Below are positions 21,780-32,159 of a stretch of 64,000 nucleotides of DNA, in pieces; position 1 is the first letter of the stretch, and every line of letters starts with the position of its first letter. Under the pieces are notes generated by a model that saw only the letters and a program-made list of their open reading frames with translations, ran no database searches and was not told where the DNA came from. The translations under genes and the position numbers were made by a program. The stretch lies in contig VSDK01025546.1 of assembly GCA_009767595.1 (NCBI GenBank), forward strand, positions 30,807 through 94,806. The letters run 5' to 3'. This stretch comes from Symbiodinium kawagutii. Taxonomy: Eukaryota > Sar > Dinophyceae > Suessiales > Symbiodiniaceae.

Positions 21780-22520
21780 TCTTGCTAACCATCATTTGCC
21801 GCAGCCAACCAATGAAAAATGATAACCACTATTCACCATACTATTCATCATCGATGATCATTATTAATTAGCCACCATTAAGCATCATTATTAACCACTA
21901 TATGTTGTTCTGCCCTTCTTGTGGCGCATCGTTCGAAAATTATCGAACCACTACTAACATCTATTCACCATTGTTACCAATTGATTTTGTTTCTATATAA
22001 TCATTGTTTGATAGTTTACCAAAAGTTTCTTAACCGGTCATAAGAGTTCGTAATTGTCAAAGTCATTTCGACATTCATTCATTAACCGCTCTGAGCCATC
22101 ATAGTTTGCGATTGCTAGCCACCATGAAACCACGATCCACCATCAGAACCACCATCAATTCCATCAGTGTTTAACCACTATTACCAGCTATTCAATCCTA
22201 TTCACCATCCTGATTTACCATTCTTAGCCACCATTAATTCCACCAGGATCCACCATGCATTCCACGATAAACCACCATGAACTACCACAATTAACCGCCA
22301 CCACCTCCCACCATTAAACCATTAGAATTAACCATTACTGACCACCATTCACCACCAATATTGACCACTACTAACCACTACAAATCACTAATAACCACTA
22401 TAAACTATAAATCACTAGTAACCACCATTAAGTACCATGAATTCCACCACTAACCACCACTAACCACCATGAAGCACCACTAAGCACCACCACCAAGCAC
22501 CGTGAAGCCCATGACTTCCA
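21780..22520 (+). repeat. AACCACCATTAACC repeat block
   Basis: Plus-strand AACCACCATNAACC and AACCACTAACCACTA units dominate for more than 700 bp upstream of the next exon. No coding signal. Confidence 0.75.
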
Positions 22521-22529
22521 TCACCCGAG

Positions 22530-22584
22530 GTACCTGATGAAAGCTGCGGAGCGCGGAGAAGACGTACAGCTGGAGCTGAGCCAG
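22530..22584 (+). CDS. Gene A, 18-codon exon
   Basis: Following CATCACCCGAG (then G), the frame YLMKAAERGEDVQLELSQ reaches GTGCGG in phase 0. The charged helical sequence and G/C third positions are convincing. With this acceptor the upstream phase does not match the exon ending at 21335. An acceptor at 22543 (GATGAAAG) would give an in-phase join starting AAERGEDV. Confidence 0.6.
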
Positions 22585-22619
22585 GTGCGGGGCTCTGACC
22601 ATGGGATTGGTAGCCATGG

Positions 22620-23000
22620 TCGCCATGGTCAGAATGGCATTGGTGCCATTAATTACTAATGATTTCTAGTGGTTAGTGATGATGAATTATTATTAGTACC
22701 AGTAGTACCATTAATACTATCATCAACCAGTTGGTAATAGTAACTACTAGTAAGTATTACTGGCATTGAACCACCATTGGCACTAGTAACTATTGATGAT
22801 TAGTACCATTAGTACCATTACTAATGGTTGCTAGTAATGGTTACTATTGATGATCGTATTGTTGGTAGCCATTAACCATGGTCATCAGTAACAACTATTC
22901 ATCTTTACTAGTATAATCACTAGTAACCACTAGCAACCACTACCAACAACTAACTAACAGCAACTAGCAACCACTACCAACATTAATCTACTACCAACGA
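22620..23000. repeat. TAGTACCATTAGTACCATTA and ACTAGTAACCACTAGC repeats
   Basis: Short diverged units built on ACTAGTAACCA and TAGTACCATTA alternate in orientation. No exon. Confidence 0.6.
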
Positions 23001-23123
23001 GTAACCCTAGTCATGATGGCATTAGCACCAATGGTGGTTGGAAATGAGCCACCAGTATTTGATGAACAAGGAGAGACATGTTTTTGACAAAAGTTGATAG
23101 TGTTCAATAGTCACACTGGTTAA

Positions 23124-23214
23124 ACGATGATGATGATGATGATAATGATGATGATGATGATGATCATGGTGATGGTGATGATGATGATGATAATGGTGAT
23201 TGTGATTGTGATGG

Positions 23215-23270
<56 letters not shown>

Positions 23271-23272
23271 TA
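23124..23272. repeat. (GAT)n microsatellite
   Basis: An almost uninterrupted GATGAT array on the plus strand, with a perfect core of more than 50 bp at 23215-23270. The minus-strand polyserine open frame across it is read from the repeat and is not a gene. Confidence 0.95.
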
Positions 23273-23781
23273 TGATGGTTAAGAAGGATTAGAGATGAAT
23301 AGTGGCAAGTAACAGTGGTTGATGGTGAAAGCTTAGCTTTCAGGTGCACCACGGGGATGGTTGATATAGGATACATGCTGGCTTAATTGGATGCCAGTGA
23401 GCATGGATAACCATGATATGTAGTGCATCACAACAAATTAATCCGCAAGTAGCCACCATTTACCAGCACCCAATGTCAAAGCATCATTATCATGATTCAC
23501 CCTTTCTGTATCAATCATAAACCGCCAATCATGTTCAATAGTCAGCATTTTCATCAACCACCATCAACCTTTTAGTTGACCATCAACTAACATCAACTAA
23601 CCATGTAGAAACCATGAATATAAATTATCGATTACCCAGCCATACTAACCATGTATTAACCATCAATCTTAACTAACAATTACTTAGCCATACTAACCAT
23701 CCCTAACTAACCATCCATATTCACCATTCTTTAGCCATGAAAGCGTCGTTTTCGTGGGTGATTCCCATGTGCATGTCGCAG

Positions 23782-23868
23782 GACACCGGGAAAGCCTATC
23801 GCTCCAAATCGCAGATCGTGCTGTTAGATGAGGCGTGGAGAGCCGCTGGTCCATGCGCAAGCTACAGA
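23782..23868 (+). CDS. Gene A, 29-codon exon
   Basis: From CATGTCGCAG (then G), phase 0, the frame begins DTGKAYRSKSQIVLLDEAWR and ends AAGPCASYR before GTAGTA, phase 0. It joins in frame to the exon ending at 22584. The same frame is open upstream to 23735 (MKASFSWVIPMCMSQ), where CTTTAG could be an earlier acceptor; the inner one fits the phase. Confidence 0.65.
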
Positions 23869-23920
23869 GTAGTATCGCCGTGTTATAGAGTGGTCCATGT
23901 GGGGGATGATTGATAATCAA

Positions 23921-24043
23921 ATATGGCCATGGGTCAATATTAACCATCAATAATGGCCTATAGTGACCAACCAAATCAAAGGGAAAACAATGGGTAGTAA
24001 TAGGGGAATCAGGGGTACAGGGTTTTGACCCACTGCCATATAT
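23921..24043. mobile_element. Family D inverted-repeat element
   Basis: ATATGGCCATGGGTCAATAT at the left and TTTTGACCCACTGCCATATAT at the right, with the family interior GGGAAAACAATGGG and GGGGAATCAGGGG. About 123 bp. Confidence 0.8.
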
Positions 24044-24059
24044 AGTTGTGAAACAGCTA

Positions 24060-24375
24060 CTATAGTTGGTGAAGTTGATTCACAAGCCATTTGTTTTTGT
24101 TTTCTAGTTCTTAACAAATAGCTGGTTGGTTTCTAGTTGATTCATAGGCCATTTCGAAATAGAGAAGCCTCAAAAATGGTTGGCTTCCCGAGGAGTGATC
24201 AACAAAAAGCTGGTTGACACGCACATTTTTCATGGACGTGGTTCAACCACCAACTAGTATAAGTTGTTTCATGGATTGTTTTTTGGATAGAGAACCCTCA
24301 AAAATGGTTGGTTTTATTGTTGAAAGTCGTTAAAAAATGATGATTTGGGGGGCCCCCTATTTTCAGAAACCCCCA
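24060..24375. mobile_element. Composite of family B and family C copies
   Basis: A family B right end (TTTTTCATGGACGTGGTTCA then ACCACCAACTAG) lies at about 24220-24258. It is followed by a family C right half (GATTTGGGGGGCCCCCTATT then TTCAGAAACCCCCAC) ending near 24374. Repeated AGCTGGTTGG words upstream suggest nested insertions. Confidence 0.6.
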
Positions 24376-24588
24376 CTATATATAATGTCTACCGTAACTG
24401 GTAATTCTTCAGTTATAAGCTAAGTTAGCGTACTGGGGGGCACCGCTCCGTAGGTGATTTGCTGTCAAACATTGGTAGTTTATGAGAAAACTGAATCTCT
24501 TTTTCCATGTAGTGGATCTGTCATGTTTTATTCAAACAACATCTCACACATGTTGTAAAAATGAAGCAGCACCAAGCTCACAAACCCC

Positions 24589-24665
24589 TGCCACAGCCGC
24601 CCTTTGACAAAGTTTGTGCAAGTTTGGCCTTCGCATGTGGGAGGCGCTGGAGCCTCCTGCTTGGG
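24589..24665 (+). CDS. Possible extra gene A exon, frame unresolved
   Basis: A GC-richer island lies between two gene A exons. One plus frame gives KPLPQPPFDKVCASLAFACG followed by RRWSLLLGYP; another gives TKLTNPCHSRPLTKFVQVW. No acceptor or donor pair fits the phase of the flanking exons, which already join directly. Left as a candidate alternative exon. Confidence 0.25.
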
Positions 24666-25189
24666 TACCCCTTAGTGTTGCCTTCAATGTTTGAGATATA
24701 CCAACCATGAATAACCACTGATTGCCATGACATCCATCTTGAATAATTGACCATAACCCATCATAAGTAGCCAGTAGATACACATTCATTGAAAAACAGT
24801 GTCAACCATGATAAACCCTCAGAGAACCGTTTCAACCGTTGTACAAACCTGGTTTTGGCCACTTATAGATCCATGAGACCCAATTGTGAACCAAATATAA
24901 CCATCACAAACTCACAAACCCATCATAATTGACACATAGTGGATGTTTGGCCATTTAATCAGCAAATGATTTTTTACCCACTACTCATTGTTAACCACTT
25001 TTTTCAATACCAAGAATGATTCTAATCAAAATCAACCATTGACCACTATAAGCAATGTGACCAAGCATCATTCACGATTAAAAACCATCACTGAACACCG
25101 TCGATCATCACGATGATTTATCACCAACCATCATTTACCAAATATCCTCACTTACGCCATTAAGCACTGACCATCATGGCCATTATTTG

Positions 25190-25660
25190 ACCTGCATGAA
25201 CCATGATAAGCCATCACAAACCATGACTAACCATCATAAGCCATCATCAACCATCATTAACCAAAATGAACCATCACTGACCATCAAAAGTCATCATCAA
25301 CCCAGTCATCAGTAACTAACTATCACCGAGTCTCAATCATCGATCACGACATCCATGGACATCGACAGCCCACCAGCTCGATTAACCATCAACCATCATC
25401 AACCATCGTCAACCATCATGAACCATCATTGCTCGTCAAGAACCTATCATTAACCATCATGAATTCAGAGCTCATCAAGAACCTATCACAAATCTTTCAT
25501 TAACCACCATTAACCACCATTAACCACCATTAACCACCATTAACCACCATTAAGCATCATTAACTATCATTAACTATCTAGATTCAAGCATCATTAACCA
25601 TCATCAATGACCACCACTAATCTATCATCAACCATCATTAACATAAACCTTTCATTCACC
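25190..25660 (+). repeat. AACCATCATYAACC repeat block, with perfect (AACCACCATT)5 core
   Basis: About 470 bp of AACCATCATNAACC units in one orientation, with five tandem AACCACCATT copies at 25500-25550. No coding signal. Confidence 0.85.
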
Positions 25661-25702
25661 TCGGTGAATCGCCATTTTTGTTTCACCATCCAGCATTAAC
25701 AG

Positions 25703-25790
25703 CTGGCCATGGCCAGGCCCAACGAGATGTGCTGGGAGGCTGACCCGGCCGCGCTGATGGTTGGAGCCAGGGCGGCTGTGGCGCTGTTTG
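25703..25790 (+). CDS. Gene A, Ala-rich exon
   Basis: After CATTAACAG the phase 0 frame starts LAMARPNEMCWEADPAALMV and continues GARAAVALF to a GTCATG donor in phase 1, which matches the next exon. The frame stays open to 25827, where a GTTGAA donor would leave phase 2 and break the next join. An acceptor at 25716 (GGCCAG then G) is another option. Confidence 0.6.
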
Positions 25791-26246
25791 GTCATGGGAA
25801 ACTGCCCAAAGGCCAGTCCCTAAGCTGGTTGAACATCACCATTTTCTATAGGTAGAACATGGTTGACTGCTCATGGCCTGAAAAAAAAAAATGATAAAAC
25901 CATGATGATCAGTGGATTTTTGCCATTTTCTAGAGGTGAAACATGGTAAAACACCATGATGAATAGTGGATTAATAGAAAAAAAATCTAGGCACCCAGGT
26001 TCGGGACTGCCGGACTATGGGTGATTCAATGGCTGAACCTGGGGAAGTGATGGTGATTCCATGGAAAATGCAATGGCTTGAAGCGATGGCTTGTCGGTGA
26101 TGGAGGGCTGAAAATGGCTGGGAATGGCTGGGTTAATATTAAACAACTAACCAACCAACGATGGAGTTAATAATGGCTGGTGAATGGTGAAGTATAGGCA
26201 GTATAGGTAATAAAATCCACCACTGAAAGGAGATTTACCAGCTGTG

Positions 26247-26373
26247 TATGGCTATGGGTCAAGGCTTTAATCAACCAAAAAAGGGGGATGATAAGCAATA
26301 ATTTCGTAGGGAAAACTTGCGGGTTAATGATAGGGGAACCAGGGGGACTAAGGGTGAACTGACCCACAGCCAA
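26247..26373. mobile_element. Family D inverted-repeat element
   Basis: TATGGCTATGGGTCAAGG at the left, TGAACTGACCCACAGCCA at the right, with GGGGGATGATAAGCAATAAT and GGGAACCAGGGGGACTAAGG inside. The minus-strand open frame 26167-26373 is read from the element. Confidence 0.75.
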
Positions 26374-27214
26374 ATGATGATGGCTTAGAGTGGTCGGTAA
26401 CCAGCGATATGAACATGCTTGTTCATGGTGAGGCTTGTAACGGCTGTTTCTGGCCAGCAGCTGATTTTGGTTGATGGGCGCTGGTATGGCAAGCCCTTAC
26501 AATTGGTGATACTGGTTGGTTTCATTTGATTATGATATAGAGAATGGTTCACAACAACCTGGTTGGTGTTGGTGGTGATAATTGCTACTCATAGTTGATT
26601 TCGGTTTAATGTTGGTGCACCGTGCGTGACGGGTGCATGATGGGTGCCTGACGGGTGCATGACGGTTAAAACTCGAGCCATGGTATGTGATTGGTACTGT
26701 AAGGTTTATGATAATGAGTTTGTTTGCACTGGTATTGGTTCACACTGGTCACCTCGATCTTTCTTGATGATCGTTAAACACTTGTGTTATTTTTTGATCA
26801 TCATTTGTCACAAATGTTACGACGCACTAGCCACATCAAAATGGAGTTTGACACCCCATGTTTCTGGAACGCTCAATCATACCTGGTTTGAGTAAGCAAT
26901 GATTGCTGACGACAAAATGACTTTTTGATCCTTATTCACTATCGCTGGTATTGAATCGTTCAATTCCGGAATTTTGATAAACAAGAAATGGCTCAATGGA
27001 TTGTTCGCCACTACTTCTCCATTATTCACAAGCATGCTTCATCAATTAGAATCAATTAACATGAACCCTCATCATGGATGATTGAGACACGATTAAACAT
27101 CAACCGACAGTTACTGGGCCTGGTTGTTTTGAACATGTTTCCCTTAGTACTAACAAATTGTTGGTTGGTCGACAAGCATATTTTTCATAGAGTACAAGGA
27201 CGGTTGACTTACAG

Positions 27215-27360
27215 CATCAGGACACACCGTTCTGTCGCCGTCGTTGGGTGACCGTTTGATACAAACTGGGGGGTTCCACACTCGACTTCACTGCTACTGC
27301 GACTTCAAGGTCCCGCGCATCTTCTTATACAAAGGCGGCATAGCCCGCGTCGCCGACATC
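27215..27360 (+). CDS. Gene A, penultimate coding segment, 5' part
   Basis: From TGACTTACAG in phase 1 the frame reads SGHTVLSPSLGDRLIQTGG, then HTRLHCYCDFKVPRIFLYKG and GIARVADI, with strong G/C third positions in the second half. It stays open beyond 27360, but the third-position bias moves to another frame there. A GTGATG donor at 27361 solves this (see the 29-nt intron entry). Product unknown. Confidence 0.6.
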
Positions 27361-27389
27361 GTGATGACGGACGCTCCGCCTTCTCCAAG
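27361..27389 (+). other. Candidate 29-nt intron
   Basis: GTGATGACGG at the start and TTCTCCAAG at the end enclose 29 bases. Removing them joins the well-biased frame ending VADI to the well-biased frame starting SSWATSGDP, phase 0 to phase 0. The alternative is a one-base frameshift in the gene or in the assembly. Confidence 0.4.
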
Positions 27390-27623
27390 AGCAGCTGGGC
27401 CACCAGCGGCGACCCGGTCGTCCGTGCCAAACAGCTTGGCGAGGGCTTCGACAGGCACAGCGACACAGCGGCACAGCGGCAACGCCGGCAACGTCCCCTG
27501 CCTGGAGCTCGAGGCCAACGTCCGTGGGACAGCTACGTCTGCCAGTCCGACTTGGGCTATGCCGTCGAAGTCCCCGAGTTGGCCGCCGGCCAGCCCTCCA
27601 TCGCCAGCTATGTCGCCATTGAG
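27390..27623 (+). CDS. Gene A, penultimate coding segment, 3' part
   Basis: 78 codons in phase 0 from SSWATSGDPVVRAKQLGEGF to WDSYVCQSDLGYAVEVPEL and AAGQPSIASYVAIE, ending at GTAATC. Nearly every codon of the last third ends in G or C. In the middle (about 27470-27530) another frame (NAGNVPCLELEANVRG) has the better third-position bias, so a pair of compensating indels or a rearranged repeat cannot be excluded. Confidence 0.65.
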
Positions 27624-27749
27624 GTAATCGTTATACGATAATTACTTGTAGCCTAGAAACAGCTATACTTGGATATACTTGGGTGGTTCTAGACCAATTT
27701 ATATTTATCGTTACAAAGTAATATAGCACAATGTAACTGGTTCTATTTC

Positions 27750-27782
27750 TATATATATATATATATATATGTATATGTAGTT
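27750..27782. repeat. (AT)n microsatellite in the last gene A intron
   Basis: ATATATATATATATAT with a short GTATATGT tail inside the intron between the last two gene A exons. Confidence 0.9.
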
Positions 27783-27900
27783 TTATATGGTCAAATCACA
27801 ATTATCAACATACCAAGTTACAATATTACATTACCGTTATACTTAGTCCTTTTTTCACATCGTTACATAGCCCAGGGTATAACCTACAAGGCCGGTATAG

Positions 27901-27993
27901 CCCGCCATACCGTTCGAGTTGCCCATCAATTCGCTGCCAGGTGCTGCCTTCACTGCCACGGACTTCATCGATCGCTTGGCTACGCGGCCATGA
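27901..27993 (+). CDS. Gene A, terminal exon
   Basis: After CCGGTATAG the phase 0 frame gives PAIPFELPINSLPGAAFTAT followed by DFIDRLATRP and a TGA at 27991-27993. Codons are G/C-ending throughout. It joins without a split codon to the exon ending at 27623. A second frame through the island runs on past the stop, so termination here is likely but not proven. Confidence 0.65.
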   Translation, partial: PAIPFELPINSLPGAAFTATDFIDRLATRP

Positions 27994-28061
27994 GCTGCCG
28001 CGGGTGCGCGAAAATGAAAGGGTTTATGAAGTCATAGGGAACCCAAAACAGGGTTGGTTTG

Positions 28062-28155
28062 CTGGCTGGTGGTTTCAAACATGTTTATTTTCCCTCGTGA
28101 TTAACAATTGGTTGGTTGACTAATATTTTTCATCGGGGTTGAAACCACCAACCAG
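28062..28155. mobile_element. Family B inverted-repeat element
   Basis: CTGGCTGGTGGTTTCAAAC at the left, GGGGTTGAAACCACCAACCAG at the right, core TTTTCCCTCGTGATTAACAA and GGTTGACTAATATTTTTCAT. It lies just downstream of the gene A stop. Confidence 0.85.
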
Positions 28156-29400
28156 TTTGTTAGTGGCTAAGAATGGTTTACAATGGTTCTGACATAATAT
28201 GATAATAACCCATAATAAGGGATATACCAACTATAAATTACATAATGGCTAAAGATGGTTTACAACGGTTATGATAACCCAGGATAAGGGATATACCAAC
28301 TATAATATGGTGGGTTTATTACTGAACATGATTGTCAATGGATGATTTAGGGGGTCCCCGATTTTGAGAAACACCTAAATCGACTGTGTACCTGCTTTAC
28401 CCATTTGGCGTGTAACAACCCTGTACCCCTGATATGCCCCAAATGACCAAACTACTCTTTGTTTGGAGGTTCTGTTCATCCGTCCATTTTTGGGCTGATA
28501 AATATTGACCCATGGCCAGCTTAATGGTAAATTCATGATTATACTAAAAGTAATTAATCTGGTCAATCACTTGCAACCATGATGGGAAATTCCACTTTTC
28601 TAATCATCATTGCAGATGGTATTCCGACCGCCATTCATAGTGGTCAATAACGGCGCTAATTGATGGTATCAATTGAGAAGGATGATATGTTTCCTTTTTG
28701 CATATGAATTGCAAGCACATTGCAGGCAGACTTCAGAATCTATAGGTATAGACATTCACATAAAGGAGAATATGGGGACGATGGCGTCAGTAGATTCTTC
28801 GTTGTTCTTGGTTTTGATTCCTTGTTATCAATCAGTGTTTGCACATGATTTAACCATACTGGTAGTTGAAACACTATTCAGCCACTTTTTATAGTCATGA
28901 ATCACTGTCAAGCCATAATTATTTCACCATCATGCATCATTCTTAGCATCTATCCAAGCTACGAATCATTCTTGAGCCGTGATTGAACCATCATAGTGCC
29001 CCTTGCGAAACGGCTTTCACATTTTTTTACCGGTGATTAGACCACTGTTGAACCAGTACCAACCACTACATTACCCAGTATTTGAAGCCTTATTGAGCCA
29101 TTAGCTGATTGGTGTTTTCCAACATGTTTTTATGTTCAACCATACCTTGGGATGATGGTTTTCTTGTCGACAAGTATAGTTTTGGGACGGGGCAATCATC
29201 CCCCAACTATAATTCATAATTCAATATAATATAATTCATAAGTATGGAGAATTGGTGAATAATTCGCTTCTGTCCGAATTATGAGCCATGAATGATTGAC
29301 CAATCATGGTAACTGGCAGAATATTTAATCATTCTTGATCACTATCAATCATTATTGATCACTTCAACCATTAATCATATTAATCATTAATTGTCAGCCA
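28156..29400. other. Intergenic stretch, partial family C and D copies
   Basis: A tandem pair of ATAAGGGATATACCAACTATA units lies at 28218-28305. A family C right half ends at 28377, and an inverted family D-like copy lies at 28413-28518. Beyond that the DNA is AT-rich, and 29330-29400 is ATCATTNATCA repeat. No exon called. Confidence 0.5.
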
Positions 29401-29413
29401 TGAGTTACTGGTC

Positions 29414-29591
29414 ATGGAAACCTCTGCACTCATCGAGGTTCACACCGTGCAGATGGTGGGTCAGATCCAAATTCCACGGCGTTCGGTCACCGTGCGCTTC
29501 GCCACCGACGCCGAAAACGTTTCCGGCGGCGTTTCGGAGGTCGCGGAGTGCAGCGGCGCCAAGTGCCTCGGCGGAGAGCCTGGGAGGATGG
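29414..29591 (+). CDS. Exon with possible start codon, unknown protein
   Basis: An ATG opens METSALIEVHTVQMVGQIQI, then PRRSVTVRFATDAENVSGG, VSEVAECSGAKCLGGEPG and RM. Codons are strongly G/C-ending across the island. GTGGCC at 29592 is a usable donor. It may be the first exon of the gene following gene A, or an internal exon. No domain recognised. Confidence 0.55.
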
Positions 29592-30034
29592 GTGGCCACG
29601 GGTCACCAGCCACTGGTTCTTGAGGAGTGGATGATGAGAATGTTAGATAAGCTTAGTTAATGACCATGGCTTAATAACCCAGGGTTAAGAACTGGCAGTA
29701 ATAGGATGTATATAATAAGTATAACGAGTGTTTTGTGACTAATGATTGCTGGATACGTGTTGATCAGAGACTGATATAGTGGTTATGCAATGGTTGTGTG
29801 ATGGAAGAATGGCAATACAATCGTGATTTATCGCTTAACAACTAGTTGTCAATCCCTTTGCTGCTGGTTAATGTAGACAATCGGGAATAACAACCAACAA
29901 GACTAGGATATAGCAACTACTATATGTTGGATACGGGTCAACATTGGCCAACCAGCAACAACGAAAAGTTTTGAATGCGGATAAGTAGCTGATCACCAAT
30001 GCTTTACTAGCTTCTGAACAAAATTGACATGGTT

Positions 30035-30185
30035 GTTTCTTAAAATCGGGGTACCCCCAAATCATCCATATCATGAACCACTATTAGTAATAAACCATAT
30101 TTTGTAATAATATTGTACCCCCTTATGAACCACTATTAGTAATAAACCAGCTAATTTTTGGGTCCCTTATTTTGCGAAACCACCA
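30035..30185. mobile_element. Family C element with internal duplication
   Basis: GGTTGTTTCTTAAAATCGGGG at the left and CCCTTATTTTGCGAAACCACC at the right. The inner unit TGAACCACTATTAGTAATAA is repeated, making this copy longer (about 150 bp) than the rest. Confidence 0.75.
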
Positions 30186-30642
30186 TATTAGGGCCAAATT
30201 TTCATCAACAAGTCTGGGCAGGTGATCAGCCCACGATGTGAACACCAGGTTTGGACCGCCCTTGATGGCTGATATTTCTGACTGATGATGGCCACTGGTC
30301 AATATTGAACATTGATGATGGCGGATGATCATGATTGATGTGGTTAATCATATGGTTCATGATGATCAGCAGTGGTTGATAGTGACTGGTAGTGCTTAAC
30401 AAACATCATATACTCGCTGATGGTTTTAAACGACATGTGTTCATTGCTACAGTAGTAGCAAATGGTTGGTTGGTTGACTAATCTTGTTCGTAGGGTTGAC
30501 TAGCGGTTTACTCATAATTACAATTTATCACTACCAAACATTACTATTACTTATTTTCATCATTGACCACTATTTATCAAGATTAACAATCATTTTCAAG
30601 CATCACGTTGCATTAATCTGAAGCAACCATGGGTTCTATGGG

Positions 30643-30736
30643 TGTTTGTCAAAATAGAGGTACCCCAAATCATCCTTCGTATCAACCGATGAACCAACCA
30701 TTTTGCTGGTCCCCTACGGCTTGAGAAACAACCACA
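30643..30736. mobile_element. Family C inverted-repeat element
   Basis: GGGTGTTTGTCAAAATAGAGG at the left, CCCCTACGGCTTGAGAAACAA at the right, with ACCAACCATTTTGCTGG inside. Confidence 0.75.
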
Positions 30737-30884
30737 TATTTTTTTCTTGGTCACTATACCTTTTATAATTGGTTATAATTTCCCAGAGTTCACCATAAAT
30801 TACAACCAATTAATTTATAGCAGTAACCACTGAAAACCACCAGTATAGCCATATGATTTCTGCTTGGTATCTCACTCAGCTCAG

Positions 30885-30992
30885 GAGCAGAGATGCGCTC
30901 GAACCCAGCGCCAGCATGCTCACGTCAGAGGGGCCCTCGATGTCGGCGATGGCATCGTCGGAAGGCTCCACGGAGACATACACGACCTCGTT
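30885..30992 (+). CDS. 36-codon exon candidate with strong donor
   Basis: An acceptor (CTCAGCTCAG then G) and a consensus donor (GTGAGC) enclose 36 codons in phase 0. They include RGALDVGDGIVGRLHGDIHD. A second plus frame (ASMLTSEGPSMSAMASSEG) and a minus-strand frame (DAHNEVVYVSVEPSDDAIAD, with a stop) look equally protein-like, so frame and even strand are uncertain. Confidence 0.4.
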
Positions 30993-31126
30993 GTGAGCAT
31001 CGGTGAGCCGTGCGAATCAGCCATTTACTCTTTGGTAAACTCACCTGGAAGTGCAAAATCATGGAAAACCCAGTACTTGTAGCTGTTTGAGCGATAAATT
31101 GCAGATTTTCTGGCTTCCAGCTTAGT

Positions 31127-31327
31127 TTATCGGAGGGTTTGGGATGTGCAGGGTTGCACCTCTTGCGGGAGACCACGAATCTCGACGGGTGTATAGTGCT
31201 GTTTTGCGCGGGGGTCGGTGAAAACGCCGGATTCTGTGCAGAGATCGCGATGCGCAAATTCGTGCAGCGATTTTGACATGGGGAATCCCAAAACGCGCTG
31301 CTTAAGGTGATGTGCAAAGTTCACCAC
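31127..31327 (-). CDS. Minus-strand 66-codon open frame
   Basis: Starts MVNFAHHLKQRVLGFPMSK and includes FAHRDLCTESGVFTDPRAKQ and VEIRGLPQEVQPC. Composition is protein-like with moderate codon bias and no repeat content. It is a complete small open frame or a fragment of a longer broken gene. No family recognised. Confidence 0.35.
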   Translation of the reverse strand: MVNFAHHLKQRVLGFPMSKSLHEFAHRDLCTESGVFTDPRAKQHYTPVEIRGLPQEVQPCTSQTLR

Positions 31328-31704
31328 TGGTGATTTCTGGAGTTTTGGAAAACAGAGATGTGTCGTTCACAAAGCGTTGCAACTCTAAGCAGACGGTAAC
31401 CACACACTGAGAAATCTGTTATCATTCAGCTAGTGATAGTTATATCTCTATCATGACCGGTACTTCCCGTGGAACACCCATATTACCTAAGGGGGTTCAA
31501 GACATAGTGGTGATTCTTCCAGCATCTCGTTCAAACAGGAGAATCAACGCTGCTCGTACGACTCCCATGGAAATCGCATGAAACGCAAAATCGCGTCACG
31601 CCGTATGGTGCAAGGAATGCGCGGCGCGTCCTTTGTTTTGCCACTGTTTATGTGGCATTTTTTGGTGTATCCACAGATGGTGGTACCCCTTAATCAATCA
31701 ATAA

Positions 31705-31981
31705 CTGGCCGGTGCTTTCAAACATTTCAGTTTTTTCCTAGTATTACCAATTGGTTGGTTGGTGGGTTGACTACTATTTTTCATTGTGGTGGTTCAACCA
31801 CCAACCAGACAATGATCATTTCCGGGAAACCGGCGGACGGGGACAGCATGGCTTTGCACAGAGCCTTGTCAGGAATTTTACTGGTTGGTGCTTAAGAAAA
31901 AACATTTTCTATGTTCCCTAGTAATTGATAACAAATGGTTGGTTGACTAATATTTTTCATAGGGGTTGAAACCACCAACCA
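31705..31981. mobile_element. Two adjacent family B elements
   Basis: The first copy runs 31705-31808 (CTGGCCGGTGCTTTC to TTCAACCACCAACCAG) and the second 31881-31981 (CTGGTTGGTGCTTAAG to TTGAAACCACCAACC). The 72-bp spacer holds a small GC-rich segment (ACCGGCGGACGGGGACAGC) that could be a micro-exon between two element-derived introns; this is speculation. Confidence 0.75.
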
Positions 31982-32082
31982 ATTTATGAATGCATGGTCT
32001 GGAAGGCAATGATTCAACTCATTGTTCAGGGTCGTCAGCCTCCACCAATGTTTAACCATTTAGGAATGAAGAAACTGTGCAG

Positions 32083-32159
32083 TGGCAAAGGACGCGAATT
32101 GTGAAATTCAGGATCCGTGCGAGCCAATTGGAAGGGCACTCGTGGCCAGTCCCATGCAG
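32083..32159 (+). CDS. Basic exon candidate
   Basis: After AAACTGTGCAG the frame WQRTRIVKFRIRASQLEG then HSWPVPC runs to CATGCAG, followed by GATGAT. A GA-type donor would be needed; such donors are described for dinoflagellates. No other frame is open throughout. Confidence 0.4.

Noticed and set aside
23164-23376. Minus-strand open frame with long serine run
   Set aside because: It is translated from the GAT microsatellite. The GAT arrays at 33229 and 52900 give the same kind of artefact.
27294-27518. Minus-strand open frame of 74 codons with clean composition
   Set aside because: The island is so GC-rich that several frames are open. The plus-strand frames have stronger third-position bias and fit splice phases.
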